From Lacrimispora sphenoides JCM 1415 (GTDB lineage Bacteria > Bacillota > Clostridia > Lachnospirales > Lachnospiraceae), in assembly GCF_900105615.1 (NCBI RefSeq), contig NZ_LT630003.1, positions 186,001 to 250,000 of the forward strand: a DNA stretch of 64,000 nt, in the 5' to 3' direction. Positions 43,259 to 51,562 of this stretch are shown here, one piece after another. The notes below the pieces were generated by a model. That model did not search any database and had not been told where the DNA came from. It worked only from the letters and a program-made list of their open reading frames with translations. Positions within the stretch are counted from its first letter, which is position 1. Each line of letters begins with the position of its first letter. The position numbers and the translations under genes were made by a program.

Positions 43259-44509
43259 ATGACAATAAAAGAAAGATATGAAGCAGCAAAGGAAGCATAC
43301 AAGGCCGTTGGTGTTAATACAGATGAGGCGCTGGAGGCACTGAAGAAGATTCCTATCTCCATGCACTGCTGGCAGGGGGATGACGTAATAGGATTTGACG
43401 GAGCCGGCGGGCTCTCAGGCGGCATTCAGACGACTGGTAATTATCCTGGACGGGCCAGAAATCCTCAGGAGCTGATGAATGATATGGACAAAGCGCTGAG
43501 CCTGATTCCTGGAAAACACAGGATTAACCTTCATGCAAGCTATGCCGTATTTGAAGAGGGAGAATGGGCGGACCGTGATCAGCTGGAACGGTCGCATTTT
43601 GCAAAATGGGCAGAATTTGCAAAGGAAAGAGGGATTGGCATTGATTTTAATCCCACCCTGTTTTCTCATCCAAAGGCAGAGAATGCCACCTTGTCCAGTG
43701 AAGACGAGGAAATACGCAGCTTCTGGATCAGACATGTAAAGGCGTGCATCCGTATTTCCGAATATTTTGCGGTTGAGCAGGGAACTCCATGTACCATGAA
43801 CATCTGGATTCCTGATGGTTTTAAGGATATTCCGGCGGACCGTACCTCCCCAAGGGCGCGGTTAAAAGATTCTCTTGACCAGATCCTTTCCATGGATTAC
43901 GATAAAACCAAGGTATATGTAGCCGTGGAATCCAAGGTGTTTGGAATCGGTGTGGAAAGCTGTACGGTTGGTTCCCATGAATTTTATATGAATTACGCTT
44001 CCAAGAATGATATCCTATGCCTGCTGGACAGCGGCCATTATCATCCAACGGAGGTGGTTTCCGATAAGATATCCTCCATGCTCCTGTTCTTTGACAAGGT
44101 GGCCCTTCATGTGACAAGGCCGGTGCGGTGGGACAGCGACCATGTGGTGTTGTTTGACGATGAGACAAAAGAGATTGCAAAGGAAATCATCCGGGGCGGA
44201 GCTGACCGCGTTCTTTTAGCCCTAGACTTCTTTGATGCAAGCATCAATCGCTTAAGCGCCTGGATCGTGGGAATGCGCAACATGCAGAAGGCGTTGTTAA
44301 ATGCCCTTCTTCTTCCGAATGAAACGCTTGCCTTGTTACAGAAGGAACGAAAGTTTACGGAGCAGATGATGCTTCAGGAGGAGCTTAAGCTTTATCCTGT
44401 GGGCGATGTATGGAATTATTTCTGTGAGATAAACGGAGTTCCGGCAAAGGAAGACTGGTTTGAAGAAATACGCAGCTATGAAAAAGAAGTGCTGCTTAAC
44501 CGGGAATAA
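43259..44509 (+). CDS. rhaA: L-rhamnose isomerase
   Basis: 416 residues. [19 protein letters not shown] near the start and [23 protein letters not shown] are the RhaA blocks, and [12 protein letters not shown] with [18 protein letters not shown] provide metal ligands. It converts L-rhamnose to L-rhamnulose. AAAAGGAGAAGAGAGCC precedes the ATG. The aldolase gene follows 13 nt after the stop. Confidence 0.96.
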   Translation: MTIKERYEAAKEAYKAVGVNTDEALEALKKIPISMHCWQGDDVIGFDGAGGLSGGIQTTGNYPGRARNPQELMNDMDKALSLIPGKHRINLHASYAVFEEGEWADRDQLERSHFAKWAEFAKERGIGIDFNPTLFSHPKAENATLSSEDEEIRSFWIRHVKACIRISEYFAVEQGTPCTMNIWIPDGFKDIPADRTSPRARLKDSLDQILSMDYDKTKVYVAVESKVFGIGVESCTVGSHEFYMNYASKNDILCLLDSGHYHPTEVVSDKISSMLLFFDKVALHVTRPVRWDSDHVVLFDDETKEIAKEIIRGGADRVLLALDFFDASINRLSAWIVGMRNMQKALLNALLLPNETLALLQKERKFTEQMMLQEELKLYPVGDVWNYFCEINGVPAKEDWFEEIRSYEKEVLLNRE

Positions 44510-44522
44510 GGAGAAAAAGAAT

Positions 44523-45350
44523 ATGAATATTTTAGATACTGAATTTGTAAAAGGCTTTATCCGCTTATGTGACGACGGATTCCGCCAGAACTGGCATGAG
44601 AGAAACGGCGGCAATTTAAGCTACCGCATCAAGGAGTCAGAGGTAGAATCAGTGAAAGAGAGCTTTACGGATAAGAATCCCTGGCAGCCCATCGGAACCT
44701 GTGTAAAGGGTCTGGCAGGAGAGTATTTCATGGTGACGGGAAGCGGGAAGTATTTCCGCAACGTGATCCTGGATCCGGAAGCCAATACCTGTATCATTGA
44801 GGTGGATGAAAGCGGTGAGAATTACAGAATCCGCTGGGGATTAGTAAACGGCGGGCGTCCCACCAGCGAGCTGCCTTCCCATCTTATGAACCATGAAGTA
44901 AAAAAAGAGGCTACATCCGGTAAACACAGGGTGATCTACCATGCCCATCCTGCCAATGTAATTGCCCTTACCTTTGTTCTTCCATTAGAGGATAAAGTCT
45001 TCACCCGGGAATTATGGGAGATGGCAACAGAATGTCCGGTGGTTTTCCCGGACGGCGTAGGTGTGGTTGGCTGGATGGTGCCAGGCGGACGAGACATAGC
45101 AGTGGCAACCAGTGAGCTGATGAAGAAGTACGATGTGGCTGTATGGGCTCATCACGGCTTATTCGCTTCCGGAGAGGACTTTGACCTGACCTTTGGTCTT
45201 ATGCATACGGTAGAAAAGTCTGCAGAAATCCTTGTTAAGGTGCTTTCCATCCGTCCGGATAAGCTTCAGACCATCACACCTCAAAACTTCCGTGACCTGG
45301 CGGTTGATTTTAAGGTGAATCTGCCGGAAGAATTTTTGTATGAAAAATAA
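44523..45350 (+). CDS. rhaD: Rhamnulose-1-phosphate aldolase
   Basis: 275 residues of the class II aldolase family. NWHERNGGNLSYRI is the phosphate-binding region, YHAHPANVIALTF gives two zinc His ligands and VWAHHGLFASGEDF a third. It splits L-rhamnulose 1-phosphate into DHAP and L-lactaldehyde. AAGGAGAAAAAGA before ATG 44523 fixes the start. Last rha gene; its terminator is interrupted by an insertion sequence 30 nt further on. Confidence 0.95.
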   Translation: MNILDTEFVKGFIRLCDDGFRQNWHERNGGNLSYRIKESEVESVKESFTDKNPWQPIGTCVKGLAGEYFMVTGSGKYFRNVILDPEANTCIIEVDESGENYRIRWGLVNGGRPTSELPSHLMNHEVKKEATSGKHRVIYHAHPANVIALTFVLPLEDKVFTRELWEMATECPVVFPDGVGVVGWMVPGGRDIAVATSELMKKYDVAVWAHHGLFASGEDFDLTFGLMHTVEKSAEILVKVLSIRPDKLQTITPQNFRDLAVDFKVNLPEEFLYEK

Positions 45351-45365
45351 CCTGTAAAAATGGCA

Positions 45366-45379
45366 CTGGAGAGCGTAAG
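45366..45379 (+). terminator. 5' half of the rha operon terminator (split by IS3)
   Basis: GGCACTGGAGAGC plus loop bases lie just before the IS. Removing the IS and one AAG joins it to GCTTTCCGGTGTCTTTTT (47170-47187), giving a 13-bp stem (with G-U pairs), short loop and T-tract. Confidence 0.75.
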
Positions 45380-45430
45380 TGATATGCCCCCTGTCAAGTA
45401 GACAGGATAAATATCTAAAATGAAGTGCCG

Positions 45431-45465
45431 AAAAACGATCACACATATTTGTGTGGTCGTTTTTC
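45431..45465. terminator. Terminator at the IS3 orfB 3' end
   Basis: AAAAACGATCACACA and TGTGTGGTCGTTTTT pair with one wobble; T-runs exist in both directions. Confidence 0.82.
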
Positions 45466-46430
45466 TATGCACACCATTTCTCTTTATATTTCTCAATTCG
45501 TTTGTTTTCGGGAATCGGGTATTCTTTTGGCCTTTCGGAAGATAGCGCTTCGGTTCTTACTTCCAACGGTGTTTTACAATGATATCTATCTTGAGGACGC
45601 TCTTTCCTATAAAACCTTATATAATCCTTTATTGCATATCTCAATGATGCTTCATCCATGATTTCATACATTTGGTACATCTCTGTTTTAATGATACCCC
45701 AAAAGCCTTCTGTAGGACCATTATCAATACAGTGACCAACTCTGGACATTGATTGTTCCATTTCCTGAACTTTTAGTTTATTTTGGAATACTTTACTTGT
45801 ATATTGAAAGCCTCTATCACTATGAAAAATAGGTTTTGCATGGGGATTTGAAGAGATTGCTTTATCAAATGTTTTAAATACCAGCTTGCTATCATTCCTG
45901 CTACTGATTACATATGAAACAGGATACCTGTCATACAGATCTATGATTGCACTTAAATACAATTTCTTTCTTTCGCCGGGTACTTTGAATTCGGTTACAT
46001 CTGTTGTCCACTTCTCATTTGGAGCTGTTGCATAGAAATCTCTATTAAGCTTATTCTCAGATATTGTTTCAGGTGTAGATGAATTATATTTCTTCTTTTT
46101 CTTCCTGATGACTGAATGTATGCTTAACTTCTTCATAATCCTGTGTACTCTGTTTTGGCTATAGTTGGTATGATTGAAGTTATTAATCCATGAAGTCATT
46201 CTACGATAGCCCAGGATATGGCGAAAGCGTTCGTCGTATTCTTTGATAAGTTCTGCAAGCTCAATATTTCCTAATTCCTGTTCCGGAGTCTTACGATGTA
46301 ACCATTTATAATAAGCTGCCCGGGATATTCCAAGCTGTTTACACATCCATTCGATACTCCATTTCTTTGTTTCATGAAAATATCCAACAGCTAAATATTT
46401 TGTTTCGTAGCGCAGTTTGCCAAGTCTCAC
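45465..46430 (-). CDS. IS3-family transposase OrfB (DDE integrase core)
   Basis: 321 residues. An HTH_21 region (ISRAAYYKWLHRK) precedes the rve catalytic domain with the DDE residues in KWTTDVTEF, FHSDRGFQYTS and NGPTEGFWGIIKTEM. It starts with GTG that shares the GTGA overlap with the orfA stop, with GAAGGGAT upstream. Translation by coupling at this overlap seems enough; no clear slippery site is needed. Confidence 0.93.
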   Translation of the reverse strand: MRLGKLRYETKYLAVGYFHETKKWSIEWMCKQLGISRAAYYKWLHRKTPEQELGNIELAELIKEYDERFRHILGYRRMTSWINNFNHTNYSQNRVHRIMKKLSIHSVIRKKKKKYNSSTPETISENKLNRDFYATAPNEKWTTDVTEFKVPGERKKLYLSAIIDLYDRYPVSYVISSRNDSKLVFKTFDKAISSNPHAKPIFHSDRGFQYTSKVFQNKLKVQEMEQSMSRVGHCIDNGPTEGFWGIIKTEMYQMYEIMDEASLRYAIKDYIRFYRKERPQDRYHCKTPLEVRTEALSSERPKEYPIPENKRIEKYKEKWCA

Positions 46431-47104
46431 ATCCCTTCGAATTCTTTCACTTTTTTTAACAATTCAACTACCATATCTTTTTCTTCAAGTTGGCGTTTGA
46501 GCCTGAGATTTTCCCGACGCAAACGTTCTAATTCACCTACCTCATCATCGGTTTTATGGCGACCACGTTTATCTGATAATCCCTCTTCTCCATTAGCGTC
46601 GTACTTTTTCACCCAGGAATAGACCTGACTGTATGAAACATCATAGATGCTTGCAGATTCTTTATAATCACGATTATGTTTAAGACAGTATTCAACGATT
46701 TCTTTACGTTCTTCAATAGATGTTCTTCTTCTTGCTTCTGCCATATAGACCTCCTTTTTAGGATTATAATCCTTAAGTTCTCTATTGGCATTATAACGCT
46801 TTATCCAGTTTCTGAGTACCTCTCTGGAAGATATATTGTATTTAGCAACGATATCATCTACACTTCCTTCGCCTGATAAAACAGCTTTAACACATATAAT
46901 TTTAAAATCAGATGAATAGGAAGTGTTACCTGATTTGTGAGCGAATGCTGCAATTCCATAAATCGTATATTTTGAAATCCATTGTCTTAAGGTTTTACTT
47001 CCAATGTTATATTTAGCAGATATATAATCGTAGGAACCAACTCCATCAAGATACTCCTGTGAAACCTTTGCACGGAATTCAGGAGTATGTGGTGATTTTG
47101 CCAT
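46427..47104 (-). CDS. IS3-family transposase OrfA (helix-turn-helix)
   Basis: 225 residues from ATG 47104, with TGGAGGA seven bases upstream; the frame opens at 47143 near the IS end. It has three successive HTH modules of the HTH_28/HTH_Tnp type (SYDYISAKYNIGSKTLRQWISKY and two more), then a leucine-zipper-like C-terminus (RRENLRLKRQLEEKDMVVELLKKV). It binds the IS ends and pairs with OrfB. Confidence 0.92.
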   Translation of the reverse strand: MAKSPHTPEFRAKVSQEYLDGVGSYDYISAKYNIGSKTLRQWISKYTIYGIAAFAHKSGNTSYSSDFKIICVKAVLSGEGSVDDIVAKYNISSREVLRNWIKRYNANRELKDYNPKKEVYMAEARRRTSIEERKEIVEYCLKHNRDYKESASIYDVSYSQVYSWVKKYDANGEEGLSDKRGRHKTDDEVGELERLRRENLRLKRQLEEKDMVVELLKKVKEFEGM

Positions 47105-47167
47105 AAAATAATCCTCCATAAGTAGATTTTGGTTATTTACCATGTCTACTTATGGAGGATCATATCA

Positions 47168-47187
47168 AAGCTTTCCGGTGTCTTTTT
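47168..47187 (+). terminator. 3' half of the rha operon terminator with T-tract
   Basis: AAG target duplication, then CTTTCCGGTGTC and TTTTT. It pairs with the half at 45366-45378 when the IS is removed. The intron begins directly behind the T-tract. Confidence 0.75.
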
Positions 47188-47676
47188 GTTTGCGCGCCAT
47201 GGGCGCGCTCTTATGGGTGCAAGTCCCAAACATGCCCAGGTAGTGGGAAATGTATAGCTAAACAGCAAGGGTGTCCATCGTGAGGTGGAATCTGAAGGAA
47301 GCTGTAAGCAAACCTCTGGTCTGACGGACAGAAATCGCATATAAGGCTAGGCTTTGAGAGATAAGTTGGCAAAAGACAACGAAGTCTAATAACTACCACA
47401 TTTGTAGAAGCAGAGTAAATGCGGCGGATATATGGAGGGAAAGAGCGTACACCTTAAGCGTGGAGGTCTCACAGCGGTTTCATTAGCCGAGTAACAACGA
47501 ACTGTGAGAAGTCAGCCGAGTCCATAGTAGTGAAGAAGTTTCTGTAATGGAAATGGAGCGAAGGGGCGAACAATCAATCAGTTGGAGTAGGTCTCGTATT
47601 GCAGAAATGACAACATCTGCCGTAATCAATCGGGATAATGGTGGTCAAATTTAGCGAGACGGAAAGGAAACAATGC

Positions 47677-48960
47677 ATGGACACAAGTAGTCTAATGGAG
47701 CAGATACTAAGTAAAGAAAATCTTAATACAGCATATCTGCAAGTTGCACGAAACAAAGGTGCAGAGGGCGTGGACGATATGAAGTACACAGAACTCAAGG
47801 AACATCTTGAAAAGCACGGTGAAACCATTAAGGAACAGTTGAGAGCAAGAAAATATAAGCCTCAACCAGTACGCAGAGTAGAAATACCAAAGCCAGACGG
47901 TGGTGTCAGAAACCTAGGAGTAGCAACAGTAACAGACCGATTCGTACAACAAGCAATAGCACAGGTATTAACACCAATCTATGAAGAACAGTTCCATGAC
48001 CATAGTTATGGATTTAGACCTAATAGATGTGCTCAACAAGCGATCATCACGGCACTTGATATGATGAATGATGGAAGCGCTTGGATTGTGGACATTGACT
48101 TGGAAAAGTTCTTTGATACAGTAAATCATGATAAGTTAATGACCTTAATAGGGAGGACAATCAAAGATGGCGATGTTATTTCTATCATCAGGAAGTTCTT
48201 GGTTAGTGGAATCATGGACGATGATGAGTACAAGGAATCAGTGATAGGAACACCACAAGGTGGCAACCTTTCACCACTTCTTGCAAATATCATGCTGAAT
48301 GAACTTGACAAGGAGATGGAACAAAGAGGACTGAACTTTGTTAGATACGCAGACGATTGTATTATCATGGTCGGAAGCGAAATGTCTGCGAAGCGAGTGA
48401 TGAGAAATCTCACGAAGTTTATTGAGGAGAAACTAGGTCTAAAGGTAAATATGTCAAAGAGTAAGGTGGATAGACCGAGCGGTCTTAAATACCTCGGATT
48501 TGGATTTTACTTTGACAGTAGAGCACATCAGTATAAAGCAAAGCCACATGCAAAATCAGTAGCGAAGTTCAAGGCAAGAATGAAACAGATTACTTGTAGA
48601 AGTTGGGGAGTAGGAAATGACTACAAAGTAAAGAAACTCAATGAACTTATCAGAGGGTGGATTAACTACTTCAAAATCGGAAGTATGAAAACGCTCTGTG
48701 CAAAGATGGATAACAACATTCGCTATCGACTGCGTATGTGCATTTGGAAACATTGGAAAACACCACAGAACAGAGCTAAGAATCTTATAAAATTAGGCGT
48801 ACCGGGTTGGTCAGCATGGAAAATGGCATACCTACATGGATATGCAAAGCCAGCAAGATGTCGAGATGTACACCAAGCAATAAATAACAAGAGATTAGCC
48901 TCATTTGGACTAATCTCAATGTTAGATTACTACACCGAAAGGTGTTACTTGTTAAGTTGA
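47677..48960 (+). CDS. ltrA: Group II intron reverse transcriptase/maturase (MarathonRT-like)
   Basis: 427 residues from ATG 47677 (GGAAAGG upstream; the frame opens at 47638). RT fingers and palm include RRVEIPKPDGGVRNLG, SYGFRPNRCAQQAI, IVDIDLEKFFDTVNHD and the catalytic FVRYADDCIIM. The thumb/X domain includes IRGWINYFKIGSMK. There is no C-terminal HNH endonuclease. From memory it is strikingly close to the Eubacterium rectale class IIC maturase known as MarathonRT over almost its whole length. It should splice and mobilise its own intron. Confidence 0.93.
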   Translation: MDTSSLMEQILSKENLNTAYLQVARNKGAEGVDDMKYTELKEHLEKHGETIKEQLRARKYKPQPVRRVEIPKPDGGVRNLGVATVTDRFVQQAIAQVLTPIYEEQFHDHSYGFRPNRCAQQAIITALDMMNDGSAWIVDIDLEKFFDTVNHDKLMTLIGRTIKDGDVISIIRKFLVSGIMDDDEYKESVIGTPQGGNLSPLLANIMLNELDKEMEQRGLNFVRYADDCIIMVGSEMSAKRVMRNLTKFIEEKLGLKVNMSKSKVDRPSGLKYLGFGFYFDSRAHQYKAKPHAKSVAKFKARMKQITCRSWGVGNDYKVKKLNELIRGWINYFKIGSMKTLCAKMDNNIRYRLRMCIWKHWKTPQNRAKNLIKLGVPGWSAWKMAYLHGYAKPARCRDVHQAINNKRLASFGLISMLDYYTERCYLLS

Positions 48961-48964
48961 TTGA

Positions 48965-48996
48965 ACCGCCGTGTACCGAACGGTACGCACGGTGGT
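48965..48996 (+). ncRNA. Group II intron domain V
   Basis: Stem ACCGCCGTG/CACGGTGGT, upper stem TACC/GGTA, a CGAAC-type loop and CG bulge: the catalytic hairpin of a group II ribozyme, directly after the maturase stop. Confidence 0.85.
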
Positions 48997-49198
48997 GTGA
49001 GAGGTCGAAAATTTCTCAATTAGAGGAATTTTCTCCTACTCGATTATGGGGTTTAGCCTGTTGGGCGTAAGTGGCCTTCTCTTTAGGATAGATACGGTAG
49101 TTTTCTGGTTGAAAAAAGTAGATGATTGTAAATATGAATTGTGATATAATGAGTTAAAAAGTTATAAAAAAAAAGCTATAAAATATAAAGGCGATTCG

Positions 49199-49283
49199 TA
49201 TCATCTGTGCAAGATTCACTAGGAGCGATGTGGATTTATGAATCCCAAATTAGTGCTAAGCGATGGGTGGTTCGCACAGGATA
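49199..49283 (+). ncRNA. Candidate structured leader RNA of the gntR gene
   Basis: Nested helices: TATC plus CTGTGC (49199-49210) with GCACAGGATA (49274-49283); CACTA (49217-49221) with TAGTG (49251-49255); GGATT (49232-49236) with AATCC (49241-49245). AGCGATG occurs twice in the joining strands (49224 and 49259). A TATAAT lies at 49145-49150 upstream. I do not recognise it as a known riboswitch class. Confidence 0.45.
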
Positions 49284-49314
49284 AGAAATTTTTAAGGAAA
49301 GGAAAATATGTAAC

Positions 49315-50037
49315 ATGGCAATAGATAAGAAAGGAAATCTTTCTCAATTCGCAGCCGATTATGTTCGCCAGGAGATTCTTCAGGGAAGGTTCAAGCATAA
49401 GGAAAAAATTGTAGAACAGGAGCTTGCAGAGAAATTAGGGATGAGCAGGGGACCTGTGCGGGAAGCGCTAAAAATATTGATGCACGAAGGTTTTGTAGAA
49501 TATGAAGCCAATAAAGGCTGTACCGTGACTCTTCTCTCTCCTAAGGAAGCATATGAGATATTTTTTCTTAGGGGAAGTTTGGAAAAGATCGCGTTGGAAT
49601 TATGCGACGGTCATCTTCTAAAAGATTGTATATTTCTAATGGAAGAAGCTCTGGAAGGGATGATCTGTGAGGATGAACTGGGGGACATGCCCCGTCTGGT
49701 TAGCTGTGACGAACTGTTTCATAAGCAGATTCTTAAGTCCGGTCAGATGGAACGGCTGATAAAGTTGTGGGAGAGTATGAGCCCCATGAATGGTGCCATG
49801 TTTCTGACTGCAAGAAACAGCAGGAATAACAGTGCCATGAATGAGCTTTTGAAGGAAAAGTATGTTGTTAATGGTCCAACATCCACATATGAAATTCACA
49901 AAGAACTTTTAGAAGTAATCAAGATGGGAGATTTGGAAAAATCCAAACAAGCACTGGATAACCACTACCAGGCAACCGGAGAGCGGATTTACCGTATTGG
50001 TATGAAGCTGGAGAATAAAGAGTTATTTTTTTCATAG
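49315..50037 (+). CDS. GntR-family (FadR/FCD) transcriptional regulator
   Basis: 240 residues. GntR winged helix: ADYVRQEILQGRFKHKEKIVEQELAEKLGMSRGPVREALKILMHEGFVEYEANKGCTV in sequence. The C-terminal FCD domain is helical (FHKQILKSGQMERLIKLWESM; IHKELLEVIKMGDLEKSKQALDNHY) with His residues expected at the metal/effector site. AAGGAAAGG precedes the ATG. Palindromes of the ATTGT..ACAAT type before the dpp-like operon fit the TTGT..ACAA operators of this family, so it likely represses that operon. Confidence 0.92.
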   Translation: MAIDKKGNLSQFAADYVRQEILQGRFKHKEKIVEQELAEKLGMSRGPVREALKILMHEGFVEYEANKGCTVTLLSPKEAYEIFFLRGSLEKIALELCDGHLLKDCIFLMEEALEGMICEDELGDMPRLVSCDELFHKQILKSGQMERLIKLWESMSPMNGAMFLTARNSRNNSAMNELLKEKYVVNGPTSTYEIHKELLEVIKMGDLEKSKQALDNHYQATGERIYRIGMKLENKELFFS

Positions 50038-50052
50038 TTATAATTGGCTGAT

Positions 50053-50102
50053 AAAAAATCAGAGATCTTTTTGACCGTGGTCAGAGATCTCTGATTTTTT
50101 AT
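50053..50102. terminator. Bidirectional terminator between gntR and the aminotransferase gene
   Basis: Perfect 16-bp arms AAAAAATCAGAGATCT and AGATCTCTGATTTTTT around a 16-nt loop, with A- and T-runs built into the stem for both directions. Confidence 0.9.
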
Positions 50103-51187
50103 TATTCTTTGGAATTTTTGGGATATTGATTCAGAATATGACAAATATACTGCATCTCCTTTCCCCCATATCTTTGATCGCAGGGCAGCGATAACACATG
50201 GTCATAGATATATGCCGCATCAGGATGGCCGGTTAATTGAACAGAAGAAGGAATCGGCCAGTATGCAGTGCTGCTTATACCGTTAGCCGTCAGATAGTCC
50301 TGGATTTGTTTCCGGTTTTTTGCAAAGAAAGTAAAGTGACTGGGGACAGTTTCTTCTGCAAGCTCAGGAAAGACTATGGTAAGATCCGGTGAGAGCATCA
50401 GGTGTTCCAGAAGATAACGATAATTTTCCCGGCGTTTCCGTCGGATGGTATCAACATCGATGTGTTTTATGATATTGATTGATTCCGGATCGCTTTCATA
50501 GGAGTCGAAAATCTGTCGGAGCATAATTTCCGCATCCCAGAATACCGAGGTTGCAGCAGCCAGTTTTTGGGTTGCTATTGGGTCAGAAGAATGACACCAG
50601 GTTTCTTTTTCAAGCATGGACGCTGTTCGCATAGCCAGGTGAGGGAAGGAGGGCTCCAGCAGCCTTTTTGTAAAGTGACCATGGGTTTTCATTGCAAAAC
50701 CGCCTGAGGGAATACCGATCCATTTGCGCAGACTCCCGGCAATATAATCACAGCAGGGATCGATTCCGTTCCATGAAAGGATAGAATGGGTGGTATCCTC
50801 TATTATGCGGACACCACATTTCCTGCATAAATGAACAAATTCTCTGTCATAGGTGCAGAAACCATAATAACCACAGAGGGAAAGAACACTGATCTGATTA
50901 AGGACGGACTTATCAAATACCGGTGTCATCGACCGGTCAACATCATAAAAAAGCAGCTTATAACCAGCTTTCTTAAAAGGAGCCAGAACAGTCTCGCAGG
51001 TATAGATAGGAACGTAAGCAATTCGTTTATGGTCAGTCAACATAATGTCTTCAAGAGCATAATAGATGGCGCACCGGCCAGACATCAGGAAAGCAAGATC
51101 CCCTGAATCTGGACATAATTCTTCAAAAAAGTGGTTCTCTGTTTCTGCCAGCTGTTCAAAGCTGAAATAACCGCCAATATTTTTCAT
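50102..51187 (-). CDS. DegT/DnrJ/EryC1-type PLP aminotransferase
   Basis: 361 residues. Features of the DegT fold are SGRCAIYYALEDIML (cofactor phosphate region), VPIYTCETVLAPFKKAGYKLLFYDVD, RIIEDTTHSIL with the PLP-stacking Asp, and the Schiff-base Lys in GSLRKWIGIPSGGFA. Family members transaminate keto-sugars, but this one is not in a sugar biosynthesis locus. It is divergent from the dpp-like operon and shares its operator-rich upstream region, so the substrate may be an amine or peptide-derived compound. Function uncertain. Confidence 0.82.
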   Translation of the reverse strand: MKNIGGYFSFEQLAETENHFFEELCPDSGDLAFLMSGRCAIYYALEDIMLTDHKRIAYVPIYTCETVLAPFKKAGYKLLFYDVDRSMTPVFDKSVLNQISVLSLCGYYGFCTYDREFVHLCRKCGVRIIEDTTHSILSWNGIDPCCDYIAGSLRKWIGIPSGGFAMKTHGHFTKRLLEPSFPHLAMRTASMLEKETWCHSSDPIATQKLAAATSVFWDAEIMLRQIFDSYESDPESINIIKHIDVDTIRRKRRENYRYLLEHLMLSPDLTIVFPELAEETVPSHFTFFAKNRKQIQDYLTANGISSTAYWPIPSSVQLTGHPDAAYIYDHVLSLPCDQRYGGKEMQYICHILNQYPKNSKE

Positions 51188-51340
51188 GTAATTTTCCTCT
51201 TTAAGTTAAATAGCATTTATTCATGCTTACTAAAAGCGCACGATTATTTTAGTTACGGTAATACTTAATAACCATTACTGATTACCTGATTACTTATTTA
51301 AAAATCAGTACCCACACACTTTAGTATAGCAGATACAGAT

Positions 51341-51352
51341 ATTGTACACAAT
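51341..51352. promoter_or_regulatory. GntR-type operator 1 (ATTGTACACAAT)
   Basis: A perfect 12-bp palindrome, 50-60 bp upstream of the promoter; could also serve the divergent aminotransferase gene. Confidence 0.65.
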
Positions 51353-51375
51353 AAAAATGTAAGTAAATAAAAAAT

Positions 51376-51388
51376 ATTGTTATACAAT
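51376..51388. promoter_or_regulatory. GntR-type operator 2 (ATTGTTATACAAT)
   Basis: Palindrome ATTGT/ACAAT with a 3-nt centre, just upstream of the promoter -35. Confidence 0.65.
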
Positions 51389-51395
51389 AAATAAT

Positions 51396-51407
51396 ATTGT
51401 TGACAAT
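51396..51407. promoter_or_regulatory. GntR-type operator 3 overlapping the -35 (ATTGTTGACAAT)
   Basis: A 12-bp palindrome that contains the TTGACA of the promoter; a bound protein would block RNA polymerase. Confidence 0.7.
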
Positions 51408-51428
51408 CATTATAGATTGTTTTATAAT
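51400..51428 (+). promoter_or_regulatory. Consensus promoter of the peptide ABC operon
   Basis: TTGACA (51400-51405), 17-nt spacer, TATAAT (51423-51428): both hexamers perfect. Confidence 0.88.
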
Positions 51429-51536
51429 TTTCTTAACAAAATAGAAGGCGCAAAATCAATTTGATTTTGTTGATGAATGGAAATCAATAGTGTATGCTGT
51501 TAATTTCAATGTGCGATGACAAAGGGGTCACGTGCG

Positions 51537-51562
51537 GAGTCTGCTCAGGCAGGCTCTTTTTA
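51537..51562 (+). terminator. Leader terminator of the peptide ABC operon
   Basis: GAGTCTGC, loop TCAG, GCAGGCTC (8 bp with one G-U), then TTTTTAAT. It lies about 110 nt after the expected transcription start and 320 nt before the first gene. Confidence 0.75.

Larger units (their letters stand above)
45380..47167 (-). mobile_element. IS3-family insertion sequence, complete
   Basis: 1788 bp bounded by TGATATG...CATATCA. The terminal inverted repeats agree at 31 of 42 positions, including AAGTAGACA. The target duplication is AAG (45377-45379 and 47168-47170), the 3-bp size common in IS3 elements. It carries orfA and orfB on the minus strand, both intact, so it may be active. Confidence 0.92.
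47188..49044 (+). mobile_element. Group IIC intron
   Basis: About 1.86 kb from GTTTG after the T-tract to CTACTCGAT near 49044. It includes roughly 490 nt of ribozyme domains I-IV, the maturase gene, domain V (ACCGCCGTG/CACGGTGGT with TACC/GGTA and a 2-nt CG bulge, 48965-48996) and a domain VI hairpin (GAAAATT/AATTTTC, near 49007-49032). Insertion behind a terminator and the lack of an endonuclease domain fit class C. The exact 5' base is inferred. Confidence 0.85.

Noticed and set aside
46420..46435. Programmed -1 frameshift between IS3 orfA and orfB
   Set aside because: No slippery heptamer was seen and orfB has its own GTG start in a GTGA overlap with an upstream ribosome binding site.
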